A model generated the notes under the pieces. The model had not been told where the DNA came from. It made no database searches and saw only the letters and a list, made by a program, of their open reading frames with translations. This document shows positions 7,582-17,246 of a stretch of 64,000 bases of DNA, one piece after another. Both the position numbers and the translations under genes were made by a program. Origin of the DNA: an uncultured Lachnospiraceae bacterium (GTDB lineage: Bacteria; Bacillota; Clostridia; Lachnospirales; Lachnospiraceae); the NCBI GenBank assembly GCA_947175035.1, contig CAMWLG010000011.1:1-64000 (forward strand). The letters run 5' to 3'. The first letter of the stretch is position 1. Each line of letters opens with the position of its first letter.

Positions 7582-9903
7582 ATGAGAGGTGGCAGATTGA
7601 AAAAACATAGTAAGCGGAATCACGTCGAGTATAACAGATTAAAGTTTCTGGTTTGGGGCGTGGTGATGTACGCAGCTGTTTTCCTTGCGGCATGCAGCAC
7701 AGGTGCGTCCAATCAGGATGCGGTTTTAAAGGAAGACGAAGGGGTAAACAAGAGTAATTCTCCGGATGTTGTGAAGGAGCGGGAATGGGCGTATGTGCCG
7801 GAAGTGTTCGTGATCGGGGACAGAAGAGCGGATTACACGAGGATGCAGAGTGTTGGCGATACTGTTTGCTATATTACCAGAAACGGGGAAGCCGGGGATG
7901 AGGTGCAGAGTATTTGTCAATATGCGCTCAGTGATAAGGCATTGACCCGGGTCCCCATTGTCTGGCCCATGGAGGGAAGCTGTCGGGAGGTCTGCGCTTA
8001 TGTGTTTCGTGAGGATTTCAGCGCATGGGTGATCGTGAATGTCTATCCTGCGGATTTCAGCAGGTTGAGCCGCTTTCTGTGCAAGTTCGATGCGGAAGGA
8101 GCGATCACATCCTATCGGGATGTCACGGAACAGTTGGGGAGCGGTATTTCGATTCAAGCTATGGATACCGACAGTCAGGGGCGGATCTATGTTTTTACGA
8201 ATGAGGTGGGTATTTGTCTGTATGGGAACGATGGAGACTATCAGGGCTCCATACCTTATGGTCGGGAGAAACTTTACGTCAGGCATACCGTGAACGGAGC
8301 AGACGACAAGCTCTATGCCTGTGTCAGCGAAGGGGAGAATGCGGAGCAATGTATGCTGGCGGAGGTGGATTTTGAGAAGAAACAATTGATAGAGGTGATA
8401 GAGGATCTGCCGGATATTAACGGGTTGTGTGTGGATTCCACCGGGCAATACGATCTTTTGCTGTATGATGATATATTTGTCTATGGATATGATTTCCCGG
8501 CGCAGAAAGGTGGCGCGGGACAGGCCGCGGAGGAGTTGTTCGTCTGGGCGGACAGCGACGTGAACGGATATTTTGTGAGAGACTTATGCTTATTGGAAGA
8601 TGGCAGATATTATGTCAAAGTGGTAGACTGGATGCACGATGACACCTGCGTTGTGCTGCTTGAGAAAACCAAGGCGGAAGATGCTCCGAAACGGGAAAAT
8701 CTGGTGCTTGCCGCCGTAAACGGGGGAAGCGATCTGGCGGCGCTGGCAGTGCGTTTTAACCGGGGAAACAGTCGGTGGCATCTGATCGTGCAAAATTATG
8801 ATTCCCTGACCGATTTGTATAATGCCATGCTGGCAAAGAAACCCATGGACGTCATTGATTTGTCGGGGGTGGATGTGGAAAAGCTTTCGAGACAGGGGAT
8901 CTTTGAAGATTTGAATCCCTATCTGGAGCAGTCGGAAATTTTCGACCGTTCTGATTTTGTGGACGGGATCTTGGAGGCATACACCTTTGACGGTACACTG
9001 GTGGGGATTCCGCAAACCTTTACCATGCGGACGATTATGGGAGAGAAGGCGCAGATCGGCAATGCGGCAGGACTGACGCTGGAGGGGCTGTTCGCGGCTG
9101 CCGGGCGCAGGCCTCAGGCGTGTCCCTTCGACGGGCCTTATGAGGAGCGGATCACGAAGGAAGAAATGATGCAGGTTCTTATGATGTGTAACGAGGATGC
9201 CTTTATCGACTGGGATACAGGCAAGTGTCATTTTGATTCGGAGACCTTCAAATCAGTATTGGAATTGGTCAACCATATTCCGAATTCCCAAGGATACGGA
9301 CAGGAGGAGACTTCTCTGGCTGACAGAATCCGGAACGGCGATGTGATTTTTGGTATAGTGAATATCAGTGAGCTGAAAGACGTTCAACGTTATCGGAATA
9401 GAAGCGGCGAAAATGCAGTCTGCATCGGTTTTCCTACCATAGACGGGAAGGGGGGAACCTTGCTGTTTGGGAAAAATGCTTTCGGGATTGTCGCCGGATC
9501 GGAGAACAAAAGCGGGGCATGGGAATTTGTGGAGAGCGTTCTGGAGTCGGAGAATGTGGATCAAATGGAACCACAGGATGTCGCTATGAACTATGAGTTT
9601 ATCTTCGGATTGCCCGTTCAGAAAAAAATAATGAATATTCTGGTAGAATATAGACTGGAGGAGGAGAGAGAATGGGCGGCGAAAGACCACGGGTATGAAT
9701 TTCATCCTCTGACAAGGGAGGAGGTGGATGTTGTACTGGATCTGCTGAAGGAGGCAACTCCCGCCTTTTCCATGGAAAATGATGTGGTCGTTCAAATCAT
9801 CAATGAGGAGGCGCCGGCTTATTACAGCGGGCAGAAGAGTGTGGATGATGTGATGCAGATCATCCAAAACCGCGTTCAGATTTATGTAAATGAGACTGGA
9901 TAA
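7582..9903 (+). CDS. Large lipoprotein: N-terminal propeller-like region plus C-terminal extracellular solute-binding domain
   Basis: Lipobox VFLAACSTG; C-terminal half with SBP-like MDVIDLSG...LEDLNPYLE...GTLVGIPQTF... KNAFGIVAGSENKSGAWEFVESVL. Confidence 0.8.
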   Translation: MRGGRLKKHSKRNHVEYNRLKFLVWGVVMYAAVFLAACSTGASNQDAVLKEDEGVNKSNSPDVVKEREWAYVPEVFVIGDRRADYTRMQSVGDTVCYITRNGEAGDEVQSICQYALSDKALTRVPIVWPMEGSCREVCAYVFREDFSAWVIVNVYPADFSRLSRFLCKFDAEGAITSYRDVTEQLGSGISIQAMDTDSQGRIYVFTNEVGICLYGNDGDYQGSIPYGREKLYVRHTVNGADDKLYACVSEGENAEQCMLAEVDFEKKQLIEVIEDLPDINGLCVDSTGQYDLLLYDDIFVYGYDFPAQKGGAGQAAEELFVWADSDVNGYFVRDLCLLEDGRYYVKVVDWMHDDTCVVLLEKTKAEDAPKRENLVLAAVNGGSDLAALAVRFNRGNSRWHLIVQNYDSLTDLYNAMLAKKPMDVIDLSGVDVEKLSRQGIFEDLNPYLEQSEIFDRSDFVDGILEAYTFDGTLVGIPQTFTMRTIMGEKAQIGNAAGLTLEGLFAAAGRRPQACPFDGPYEERITKEEMMQVLMMCNEDAFIDWDTGKCHFDSETFKSVLELVNHIPNSQGYGQEETSLADRIRNGDVIFGIVNISELKDVQRYRNRSGENAVCIGFPTIDGKGGTLLFGKNAFGIVAGSENKSGAWEFVESVLESENVDQMEPQDVAMNYEFIFGLPVQKKIMNILVEYRLEEEREWAAKDHGYEFHPLTREEVDVVLDLLKEATPAFSMENDVVVQIINEEAPAYYSGQKSVDDVMQIIQNRVQIYVNETG

Positions 9904-10026
9904 TTGTGGAAATTGGACAATTCTTAAGAAATTTTGAAAAAATTTTAAATTTTTTTGTGAAATTTTTGAAAGAAAATGTGGTATGCGACAATCCCCCACC
10001 ACACTATATCTTGTACTTTTTGCTCT

Positions 10027-10053
10027 AAAAGCCCTTTGCAAAGGGCTTTTTTT
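10027..10053 (+). terminator. Rho-independent terminator
   Basis: AAAAGCCCTTTGCAAAGGGCTTTTTTT perfect stem plus T-tract. Confidence 0.92.
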
Positions 10054-10125
10054 GCGTCTTTTTGCCAGAAAAGGCCACTTGAATCTGCTTGCATATTTTT
10101 TAATTTTGTATTAAAATCATTTTAA

Positions 10126-10171
10126 AAGTGGGTGGAAGTGGTATAAAGTGTCATAAAGTGGGGAGAAAGTG
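10126..10171 (+). promoter_or_regulatory. Probable MraZ operator: five AAGTG repeats spaced 10-11 bp
   Basis: AAGTGggtggAAGTGgtataAAGTGtcataAAGTGgggagaAAGTG directly upstream of mraZ. Confidence 0.8.
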
Positions 10172-10234
10172 GCAGCCCTGTTGCATGAAATTGACGACTT
10201 CCGTGGCAGACCCGGCTTTAAGGTGGTGATTGTG

Positions 10235-10666
10235 ATGTTCATGAGCGAATACAATCATACAATTGACGCGAAAGGCAGGTTGATTATTCCTTCAAAATTC
10301 CGTGAGGTTCTAGGAGAGGAATTTGTGGTTTCCAAGGGGATGGACGGCTGCTTGTTTGTATATGCCAATGAGGATTGGAATGCTTTTGAACAGAAATTGA
10401 CTTCACTGCCACTGATCAACAAAGAGGCGAGACAGTTCGCACGCTTTTTCCTGGCGGGTGCAGCACAGGTGGAAGTGGATAAGCAGGGAAGAATACTTTT
10501 GCCGGCGGCCCTTCGGGAGTTTGCCGGATTGGATAAAGATGTGGTGCTGGTAGGTGTCGGCAGCCGCATTGAGATTTGGAACAAGGAAAAGTACGAGGAT
10601 GCCGGCGAGGATGTGGATATGGACGATATCGCCGCGGCTATGGGAGAACTGGGACTGACGATCTGA
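10235..10666 (+). CDS. mraZ: Transcriptional regulator MraZ
   Basis: [41 protein letters not shown]...[18 protein letters not shown]. Confidence 0.97.
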   Translation: MFMSEYNHTIDAKGRLIIPSKFREVLGEEFVVSKGMDGCLFVYANEDWNAFEQKLTSLPLINKEARQFARFFLAGAAQVEVDKQGRILLPAALREFAGLDKDVVLVGVGSRIEIWNKEKYEDAGEDVDMDDIAAAMGELGLTI

Positions 10667-10691
10667 TTGTGTCAGGGTATTGGTGGGCTTT

Positions 10692-11663
10692 ATGGAAGTG
10701 AAGGAATCAAAAGAATCAAAAGATTCTAGGGGATTTAATCATTACTCAGTTCTTCTTGAGGAGACGATTGAGCAACTGCATGTCAGACCAACCGGCATCT
10801 ACGTGGACGGTACCTTGGGAGGCGCTGGGCATGCTTATGAGGTGTGCAGCCGGCTTACCACAGGCAGGTTCTATGGGTTTGACCAGGATGACGCGGCGAT
10901 TGCGGCGGCGAAGGAACGGCTCGCCCCCTTTGGGGAGAGCGTGACCGTTCTCCGGGACAACTATTGCAATGCAAGGACAGTGCTTGGGGAGATGGGAGTC
11001 CGGGGCGTGGACGGCATCCTATTGGATCTGGGGGTTTCCTCCTACCAGTTGGACACGGAAGAGAGAGGGTTCTCCTATCGCTATGACGCACCTTTGGACA
11101 TGCGGATGGATCGCAGGCAGAGGCTTACCGCGAGGGAGATTGTAAATGATTATCCCGAATCAGAGCTTTTTTATATGATCCGGGATTATGGCGAGGACAA
11201 GTTCGCCAAGAATATAGCGAAGCATATTGTGCAGGCCAGGCAGGACAAGCCCATCGAGACCACCTTTGAGTTAAACGAGATTATCAAGGCGGCGATTCCG
11301 GCGAAGATGAGGCAGAACGGGCATCCGTCCAAGCAGACTTTTCAGGCGATACGCATAGAGTGCAACAGGGAATTGGAGGTATTGAAGAACTCTTTGGAGG
11401 ATTTCGTAGAGCTTTTGAATCCGGGAGGGCGGCTTTGTATCATTACCTTCCATTCTTTGGAGGACAGGCTGGTGAAAAACGCGTTCAAGAAAGCAGAGAA
11501 TCCCTGCACTTGTCCGCCGGAATTCCCTGTCTGTGTGTGCGGGAAGAAGCCGCTTGGCAGGAGCGTGACGAGGAAGCCTATCCTGCCGTCAGACAGAGAG
11601 CTTGAGGAAAATAATCGCTCCAAGAGTGCGAAGCTTCGCGTATTCGAGAAAAATGAGATGTAA
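10692..11663 (+). CDS. rsmH: 16S rRNA (cytosine1402-N4)-methyltransferase
   Basis: [13 protein letters not shown]...[12 protein letters not shown]...[15 protein letters not shown]...[12 protein letters not shown]. Confidence 0.97.
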   Translation: MEVKESKESKDSRGFNHYSVLLEETIEQLHVRPTGIYVDGTLGGAGHAYEVCSRLTTGRFYGFDQDDAAIAAAKERLAPFGESVTVLRDNYCNARTVLGEMGVRGVDGILLDLGVSSYQLDTEERGFSYRYDAPLDMRMDRRQRLTAREIVNDYPESELFYMIRDYGEDKFAKNIAKHIVQARQDKPIETTFELNEIIKAAIPAKMRQNGHPSKQTFQAIRIECNRELEVLKNSLEDFVELLNPGGRLCIITFHSLEDRLVKNAFKKAENPCTCPPEFPVCVCGKKPLGRSVTRKPILPSDRELEENNRSKSAKLRVFEKNEM

Positions 11664-11682
11664 AGTTAGGAGTAATAGGATT

Positions 11683-12264
11683 ATGGCACAGACAAGAAGG
11701 GGAACGGCATCCCGCAGTGGTACCACATCCCGCAATGGGACGGTATCACGCAGTGGAACGGTATCCCGCAACGGCGCGGCATCCCGTAACAGAACGAATC
11801 AGAACGGCAGGGCGAATAAAGTGAAATCAAGTGCAAGGGGTAATCTGTATATCTATGACAATACCGCGCGCAACCTCGATGTGCGCAGGCAGTTGGAGGA
11901 GGAACCCAGAAAGCAGCTCAGCCATGTGACCAGAAAGAACCGCGATAAGGCGCATCACATGAACCCCGGTTATGTGTTTTTCTTGTTGGGGGCTGTCTGT
12001 GTCTGCGCGGTGGTGTTGATCAATTATTTGCAGTTACAGGCTGATATCACCACCAAGGTAAAGAACATTTCCAGTTTGGAGAGCGAGGTAAATAATCTGC
12101 AGCTTTCCAACGAGGAGAATTATAATCGGATAGTCCGCAATGTTGATCTGGAGGAGATTCGAAAGATTGCTATCGGGGAGCTTGGCATGACCTATGCGCA
12201 GGAGGGTCAGATCATTACATATGAGAACGCCAAACATGATTACATGCGCAGGGTCATTGAGTAG
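11683..12264 (+). CDS. ftsL: FtsL-like septum formation protein with repetitive basic N-terminus
   Basis: Sits between rsmH and a PBP; one TM (YVFFLLGAVCVCAVVLINYLQL) then a coiled coil; repetitive TxSRxG N-terminus. Confidence 0.75.
   Translation: MAQTRRGTASRSGTTSRNGTVSRSGTVSRNGAASRNRTNQNGRANKVKSSARGNLYIYDNTARNLDVRRQLEEEPRKQLSHVTRKNRDKAHHMNPGYVFFLLGAVCVCAVVLINYLQLQADITTKVKNISSLESEVNNLQLSNEENYNRIVRNVDLEEIRKIAIGELGMTYAQEGQIITYENAKHDYMRRVIE
11704..11793 (+). repeat. 18-bp tandem repeat (5 degenerate copies) coding for (T/A)(A/T/V)SR(S/N)G
   Basis: ACGGCATCCCGCAGTGGT/ACCACATCCCGCAATGGG/ACGGTATCACGCAGTGGA/ACGGTATCCCGCAACGGC/GCGGCATCCCGTAACAGA. Confidence 0.85.
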
Positions 12265-12295
12265 TAATGCCCTGTGAATAGAGAGGCAGGTATTG

Positions 12296-14446
12296 ATGAA
12301 AGAGCAAGCCAAAAAATTTACAGCTAGAATGCAGAAAAAGCTGGTGGTACTGTTTATACTGGTACTGCTGGCTTTTGCCGGATTGAGTGTGAATCTTTTT
12401 TATCTGGTCAAAAATAACGAGACGACGTACCAAAAGCAGGTGTTGTCCCAACAGATCAGCGACTCCAAGACAATCCCGTACAGGCGGGGGGATATTGTGG
12501 ACGCCAAGGGAACCATACTTGCAACCAGTGAGAAGGTTTACAATCTGCAGTTGGATTCCTATATCATGCACGAGAAGGAGACTTATATGGAGCCGACCAT
12601 GAAGGCTCTGGCGGCAAATTTCCCACAGCTTGATATGAAGACGGTCAGGGAATATCTGGAAAGCCATCTGGAATCGCGCTATTACATCGCTTTGCGACAG
12701 TTATCCTTTGAAGAGATCAGTCCTTTTAAGGAAGCCCAGAGAGAAGACGGTAATATTCAGGGAGTGTATTTTGAGGAAGAGTACAAGAGGGTATATCCCA
12801 ACAATTCCATGGCGGCGGACGTGATTGGATTTACCCGGTCGGATGACATGGGATTATACGGGCTGGAGGAGTATTATAATGACGCTCTGAGCGGCACGCC
12901 CGGGCGGGAATACGGATACCTGAACGAGACCGACGAGGTGGAGCGTACCGTGAAGCCGGCAATCAACGGCAATACCATCCATTCCACCATAGATATCAAT
13001 ATACAAAATATTGTGGAAAAGTATTTAAAGGAATTCAATGAGACGAACAAGGATCAGGCGCGCGAGGGAAACGGCGCGGAGAGTGCGGCGTGTATCATTA
13101 TGAAGGTCAATACGGGGGAGATTCTCGCTATGGCAAGTTACCCTACCTTTAATTTGAATGACACGCGGAATAAAGAGGCACTGTTAGGCAGTGTGTTGAT
13201 AGAGCAGTACATCAATGAAAATGGATACACGGTTTACAAGAATACCCACACTCCCATCACACAGGAGGTTTTGGACTCCATGGATGACGAACAGATCATG
13301 TTGAATCTGAACAATCTGTGGAAAAATTATTGCATCTCCAACACTTACGAGCCCGGTTCCACGGCAAAGCCTTTCACGGTGGCGGCGGCGCTGGAAACAG
13401 GGGCGATTCAGCCTACAGACAGTTTTGAGTGTTATGGGAGTTTGGAGGTTGGAGGGCATACAATCGGCTGTCATACGGATGGCGGAGAGGGAATCGTCAC
13501 CGTTCAGGACTCCGTTGCATGGTCCTGCAACGTGGCTTTGATGAAGATCGGGGCAAAGCTTGGCAAGGAGGAGTTTTCCCGTTTTCAGAATATTTTTAAC
13601 TTTGGGTTAAAGACCAATGTTGATCTGGCGGGGGAGGCTAGGACGGCAAGTCTTCTTTTCCCCAAGGATGAAATGAAGCCAGCGGATCTTGCCACCAACA
13701 GTTTCGGGCAGAATTTTAATGTGACAATGATTCAAATGATTACGGGGTATTGCTCACTGATCAATGGAGGTTATTATTATGAGCCGCATATGGTCAACAA
13801 GATCACGAATTCAAGCGGCGCCGTGGTGGAAAATATTGAGCCCCGGGTGTTGAAGCAGACCGTGTCCGAATCCACATCGGAGCTGATCAGGCAGTATTGC
13901 CGCGCGGTGGTGATGGAGGAGGGCGGTTCCAGGAGAACCGGTAAGACGGCAAGACCCGCCGGTTATGCGATTGGCGGTAAGACCGGGACGGCGGAGACGC
14001 TTCCCAGAGACAATAACCAGTATGTGGTATCTTTCATAGGATACGCACCCGCGGATGACCCACAGATTGCCATTTATGTGGTGGTGGACAGGCCCAACGC
14101 CAGCAGGCAGGATGACGCCAAGTATGCCACGGGCATTGTGCGCAATGTGTTGACGGAAGTTTTGCCATATTTGAATATTTTTATGACAGAGGAGCTGTCC
14201 GATACGGAGAGGACGGAGCTTGCGGAGAGGCAGCTGGCGATAACGACCATGTATGCGGCCCAGTTGGAGGAGGAAGAGCGGCAAAGGTTAGAAGCGGCGG
14301 AGGCGGAGATGGCGCTTCGAGACGCGGGGCTTGACCCGAATATCGGGGATGACCCAGGAGTGGGGGAAGTGTTGGGTGACAGTCCTGACAATCCGAACCT
14401 GTCAGGGGATAATCAGGTGCAGGAACCTGCTGGCAATGCCCCTTAA
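12296..14446 (+). CDS. Class B penicillin-binding protein (FtsI/SpoVD family), with acidic C-terminal tail
   Basis: Dimerisation domain RRGDIVDAKGTILA; catalytic motifs STAK, SCN, KTG (GGKTGTAETLP). Confidence 0.93.
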   Translation: MKEQAKKFTARMQKKLVVLFILVLLAFAGLSVNLFYLVKNNETTYQKQVLSQQISDSKTIPYRRGDIVDAKGTILATSEKVYNLQLDSYIMHEKETYMEPTMKALAANFPQLDMKTVREYLESHLESRYYIALRQLSFEEISPFKEAQREDGNIQGVYFEEEYKRVYPNNSMAADVIGFTRSDDMGLYGLEEYYNDALSGTPGREYGYLNETDEVERTVKPAINGNTIHSTIDINIQNIVEKYLKEFNETNKDQAREGNGAESAACIIMKVNTGEILAMASYPTFNLNDTRNKEALLGSVLIEQYINENGYTVYKNTHTPITQEVLDSMDDEQIMLNLNNLWKNYCISNTYEPGSTAKPFTVAAALETGAIQPTDSFECYGSLEVGGHTIGCHTDGGEGIVTVQDSVAWSCNVALMKIGAKLGKEEFSRFQNIFNFGLKTNVDLAGEARTASLLFPKDEMKPADLATNSFGQNFNVTMIQMITGYCSLINGGYYYEPHMVNKITNSSGAVVENIEPRVLKQTVSESTSELIRQYCRAVVMEEGGSRRTGKTARPAGYAIGGKTGTAETLPRDNNQYVVSFIGYAPADDPQIAIYVVVDRPNASRQDDAKYATGIVRNVLTEVLPYLNIFMTEELSDTERTELAERQLAITTMYAAQLEEEERQRLEAAEAEMALRDAGLDPNIGDDPGVGEVLGDSPDNPNLSGDNQVQEPAGNAP

Positions 14447-14514
14447 ATAGAGCAGACAGTCATAACCGCTTATGATCGGGAATAAAGTATAGAAACCCTT
14501 CTTTGAGGTTTACT

Positions 14515-16245
14515 ATGGAGCAAAACCGTATTTTTCACCGCAGGAAGATTATGACTTTGTTCTTTCTCCTGACGGCGGCATTCCTCTTTCTGTTCGGCAG
14601 ATTGGTCTATTTGATGGTGTGGCGGGCGGACTATTACTCCACATTGGCGACCCAGCTGCATGAGCGGGAGCGCGATATCAAGGCGGCGAGAGGGAGGATT
14701 TTGGATAGAAATGGCACGGTGCTGGCGGATAACAAGACCGTCTGCACGATATCTGTCATCTACAATCAGATTGAGGATCCGGAGAGTGTGATTCAGGTGC
14801 TCTGTGATGAACTGGGGATGTCAGAGGAGAGCGTGCGCAAGAAGGTGGAGAAATATTCCGCCATGGAGCGTATCAAGAGTAATGTAGACAAGGAGATCGG
14901 CGACCGCATTCGGGAGTATGACCTGCCCGGAGTCAAGGTGGATGAGGATTATAAAAGATATTATCCCTATGGGGAGCTGGCAAGCAAGGTGTTGGGCTTC
15001 ACCGGAGGGGATAATCAGGGAATCGTAGGCTTGGAGGTCAAGTATGAAGAGGTTTTGAAAGGGGAGGCCGGCTCGATCCTCACGGTGACGGATGCTGCGG
15101 GAATTGAGGTAGAACGGATGGGAGAGCGGCGTTTGGAGCCTGTGCCGGGGTATGACCTTCGTGTCAGCCTGGACAGAAATATCCAGACCTACGCCACACA
15201 GCTCGCCTATCAAGCCATGGAGACGAAGGAGGCGGACAGTGTCAGCATCCTGGTGATGAATCCCCAGAACGGGGAGATTTACGCCTGTGTAAACGTGCCG
15301 GAGTTTGATTTAAATCAGCCTTATGAGCTGCCGGAGGGGACACAGGAAGGGCTGTCAACAGAGGAGCGACAGGATATTTTGAATAATATCTGGCGAAATG
15401 GCTGTATCAGTGATACATACGAACCAGGTTCGACCTTTAAGATCATCACTGCTGCTGCGGGACTGGAATCCGGGGCGGTGACGCCGGAGAGTACCTTTTC
15501 CTGCCCCGGCTTTATCGTTGTGGATGACAGGAAAATCCGCTGCCATAAGGTGGGCGGTCATGGCAGTGAAGATTTTGTGCATGCCACCATGAATTCCTGC
15601 AACCCGGTGTTTATCACAGTGGGACTGCGCATGGGAGTGGAACAATATTATTCCTATTTTGAGAACTTTGGACTGAAGAAGAAAACCGGTGTGGATCTGC
15701 CCGGGGAGGCGGGCACGATCATGCACAAGATGGAGGATATGGGAAATGTGGAATTAGCCACCGTCTCTTTCGGTCAATCCTTCCAGATCACGCCGATACA
15801 GCTTCTTACCACAGCGTCTTCCATTGTCAACGGGGGCAGGCGCATCACGCCGCATCTTGGAATGGAGGCTTTGGACAGTGAGGGAAACGTGGTGGAAACC
15901 TTTACATATCCGGTGGAGGAGGGAATTGTGTCGGAGGAGACCAGCGCCACCATGCGGGAGATTTTGGAGATGGTGGTGAGCGAGGGCGGGGGCAAGAATG
16001 GTCAGGTGGAAGGCTACCGCGTGGGCGGCAAGACCGCAACCAGTCAGACCCTGCCCAGAGGGAGCGGCCGGTATATCGCTTCCTTTGTCGGATTTGCACC
16101 GGCGGACGATCCACAGGTCATCGCGATTGCCATCATCAACAATCCTCAGGGAGTGTATTATGGCGGTCAGGTGTCAGCGCCGATTGTGCGCCAGCTTTTT
16201 GAAAATATTCTTCCGTATTTGGGAATTATGGAGTATAATCAATGA
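14515..16245 (+). CDS. Class B penicillin-binding protein (FtsI/SpoVD family)
   Basis: ARGRILDRNGTVLADNKTV; catalytic motifs STFK, SCN and GGKTATSQTLP. Confidence 0.93.
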   Translation: MEQNRIFHRRKIMTLFFLLTAAFLFLFGRLVYLMVWRADYYSTLATQLHERERDIKAARGRILDRNGTVLADNKTVCTISVIYNQIEDPESVIQVLCDELGMSEESVRKKVEKYSAMERIKSNVDKEIGDRIREYDLPGVKVDEDYKRYYPYGELASKVLGFTGGDNQGIVGLEVKYEEVLKGEAGSILTVTDAAGIEVERMGERRLEPVPGYDLRVSLDRNIQTYATQLAYQAMETKEADSVSILVMNPQNGEIYACVNVPEFDLNQPYELPEGTQEGLSTEERQDILNNIWRNGCISDTYEPGSTFKIITAAAGLESGAVTPESTFSCPGFIVVDDRKIRCHKVGGHGSEDFVHATMNSCNPVFITVGLRMGVEQYYSYFENFGLKKKTGVDLPGEAGTIMHKMEDMGNVELATVSFGQSFQITPIQLLTTASSIVNGGRRITPHLGMEALDSEGNVVETFTYPVEEGIVSEETSATMREILEMVVSEGGGKNGQVEGYRVGGKTATSQTLPRGSGRYIASFVGFAPADDPQVIAIAIINNPQGVYYGGQVSAPIVRQLFENILPYLGIMEYNQ

Positions 16246-17204
16246 GAGAAAATATTATGAGCCTTGTGGGACCTGTCTTGGCAGCTTTTATCCTCACCGC
16301 GGTGGGAGGACCGATTGTCATTCCCTTCTTAAGACGTCTCAAATGCGGGCAGACCGTGCGGGACGATGGGCCCGCGACCCACTTGAAAAAGGGTGGGACG
16401 CCTACCATGGGCGGGCTTCTCATCGTTTTTTGCGCGGTGGTGGTCTCTCTGTATTATTTGGAGAGCTATCCGGAGATTATGCCTGTGCTCTTTATGACAA
16501 TCGGTTTTGGCCTGGTGGGCTTTATTGATGATTACATCAAGGTTGTGTGCAGGCGCTCCATGGGGCTTAGGGCATGGCAGAAGCTGACGCTGCAATTGAT
16601 TGTAACAGGGATTTTTGCGTACTATATGATTCATTACACTGATTTGCCTTTAGCCATGGAGCTTCCGGGCGGATCAGGGATTTGGCTTGACTTTGGCAAA
16701 TGGAATATTTTCGTTTTGTTTTTTATCGTGCTGGGAACCGTGAACGGTATCAATCTCACCGACGGGCTGGATGGGCTGGCGGGAAGTGTCACGGTGATGG
16801 TGGCAGTATTTTTTACCGTGGTGTCCATCGGTCGGGGCAGTGGGATTGCTCCGGTCACTTGCGCGGTGGTGGGGGCACTTCTTGGGTTTTTGCTGTTCAA
16901 TGCCCATCCTGCGGCAGTGTTTATGGGGGATACGGGATCACTGGCCCTGGGGGGCTTTGTGGCGGCTTGCGGATATTTGTTGCAGATGCCCCTATACATA
17001 GCGATTGTCGGTATTGTCTATCTGGTGGAGACCGGGAGCGTGATCCTGCAGGTGTTGTACTTTAAGTTAAGCGGTGGCAAGAGACTGTTCCGGATGGCGC
17101 CGCTGCACCATCATTTTGAACTTTGCGGGTGGTCTGAGACAGCGATTGTGACTCTGTTTACGATTGTGACAGCACTGATGTGTCTGTTGGCACTCTGGGT
17201 TTGA
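16242..17204 (+). CDS. mraY: Phospho-N-acetylmuramoyl-pentapeptide-transferase
   Basis: DDGPATHLKKGGTPTMGGLL, GFIDDYIKV, NGINLTDGLDGLAG, FMGDTGSLALGG, APLHHHFELCGW. Confidence 0.97.
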   Translation: MRENIMSLVGPVLAAFILTAVGGPIVIPFLRRLKCGQTVRDDGPATHLKKGGTPTMGGLLIVFCAVVVSLYYLESYPEIMPVLFMTIGFGLVGFIDDYIKVVCRRSMGLRAWQKLTLQLIVTGIFAYYMIHYTDLPLAMELPGGSGIWLDFGKWNIFVLFFIVLGTVNGINLTDGLDGLAGSVTVMVAVFFTVVSIGRGSGIAPVTCAVVGALLGFLLFNAHPAAVFMGDTGSLALGGFVAACGYLLQMPLYIAIVGIVYLVETGSVILQVLYFKLSGGKRLFRMAPLHHHFELCGWSETAIVTLFTIVTALMCLLALWV

Positions 17205-17246
17205 TGGGATAAAATTTTATTCAATTTTGCAGGTTGAGAGAAAGGC

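Noticed and set aside
11589-11771. MRDTVPLRDTVPLRDVVPLRDAVPL repeat protein on the minus strand
   Set aside because: It is the reverse reading of the 18-bp repeat in ftsL; no RBS and no independent evidence.
16674-16999. Minus-strand ORFs opposite mraY
   Set aside because: Antisense to a well-conserved gene; no RBS or domain support.
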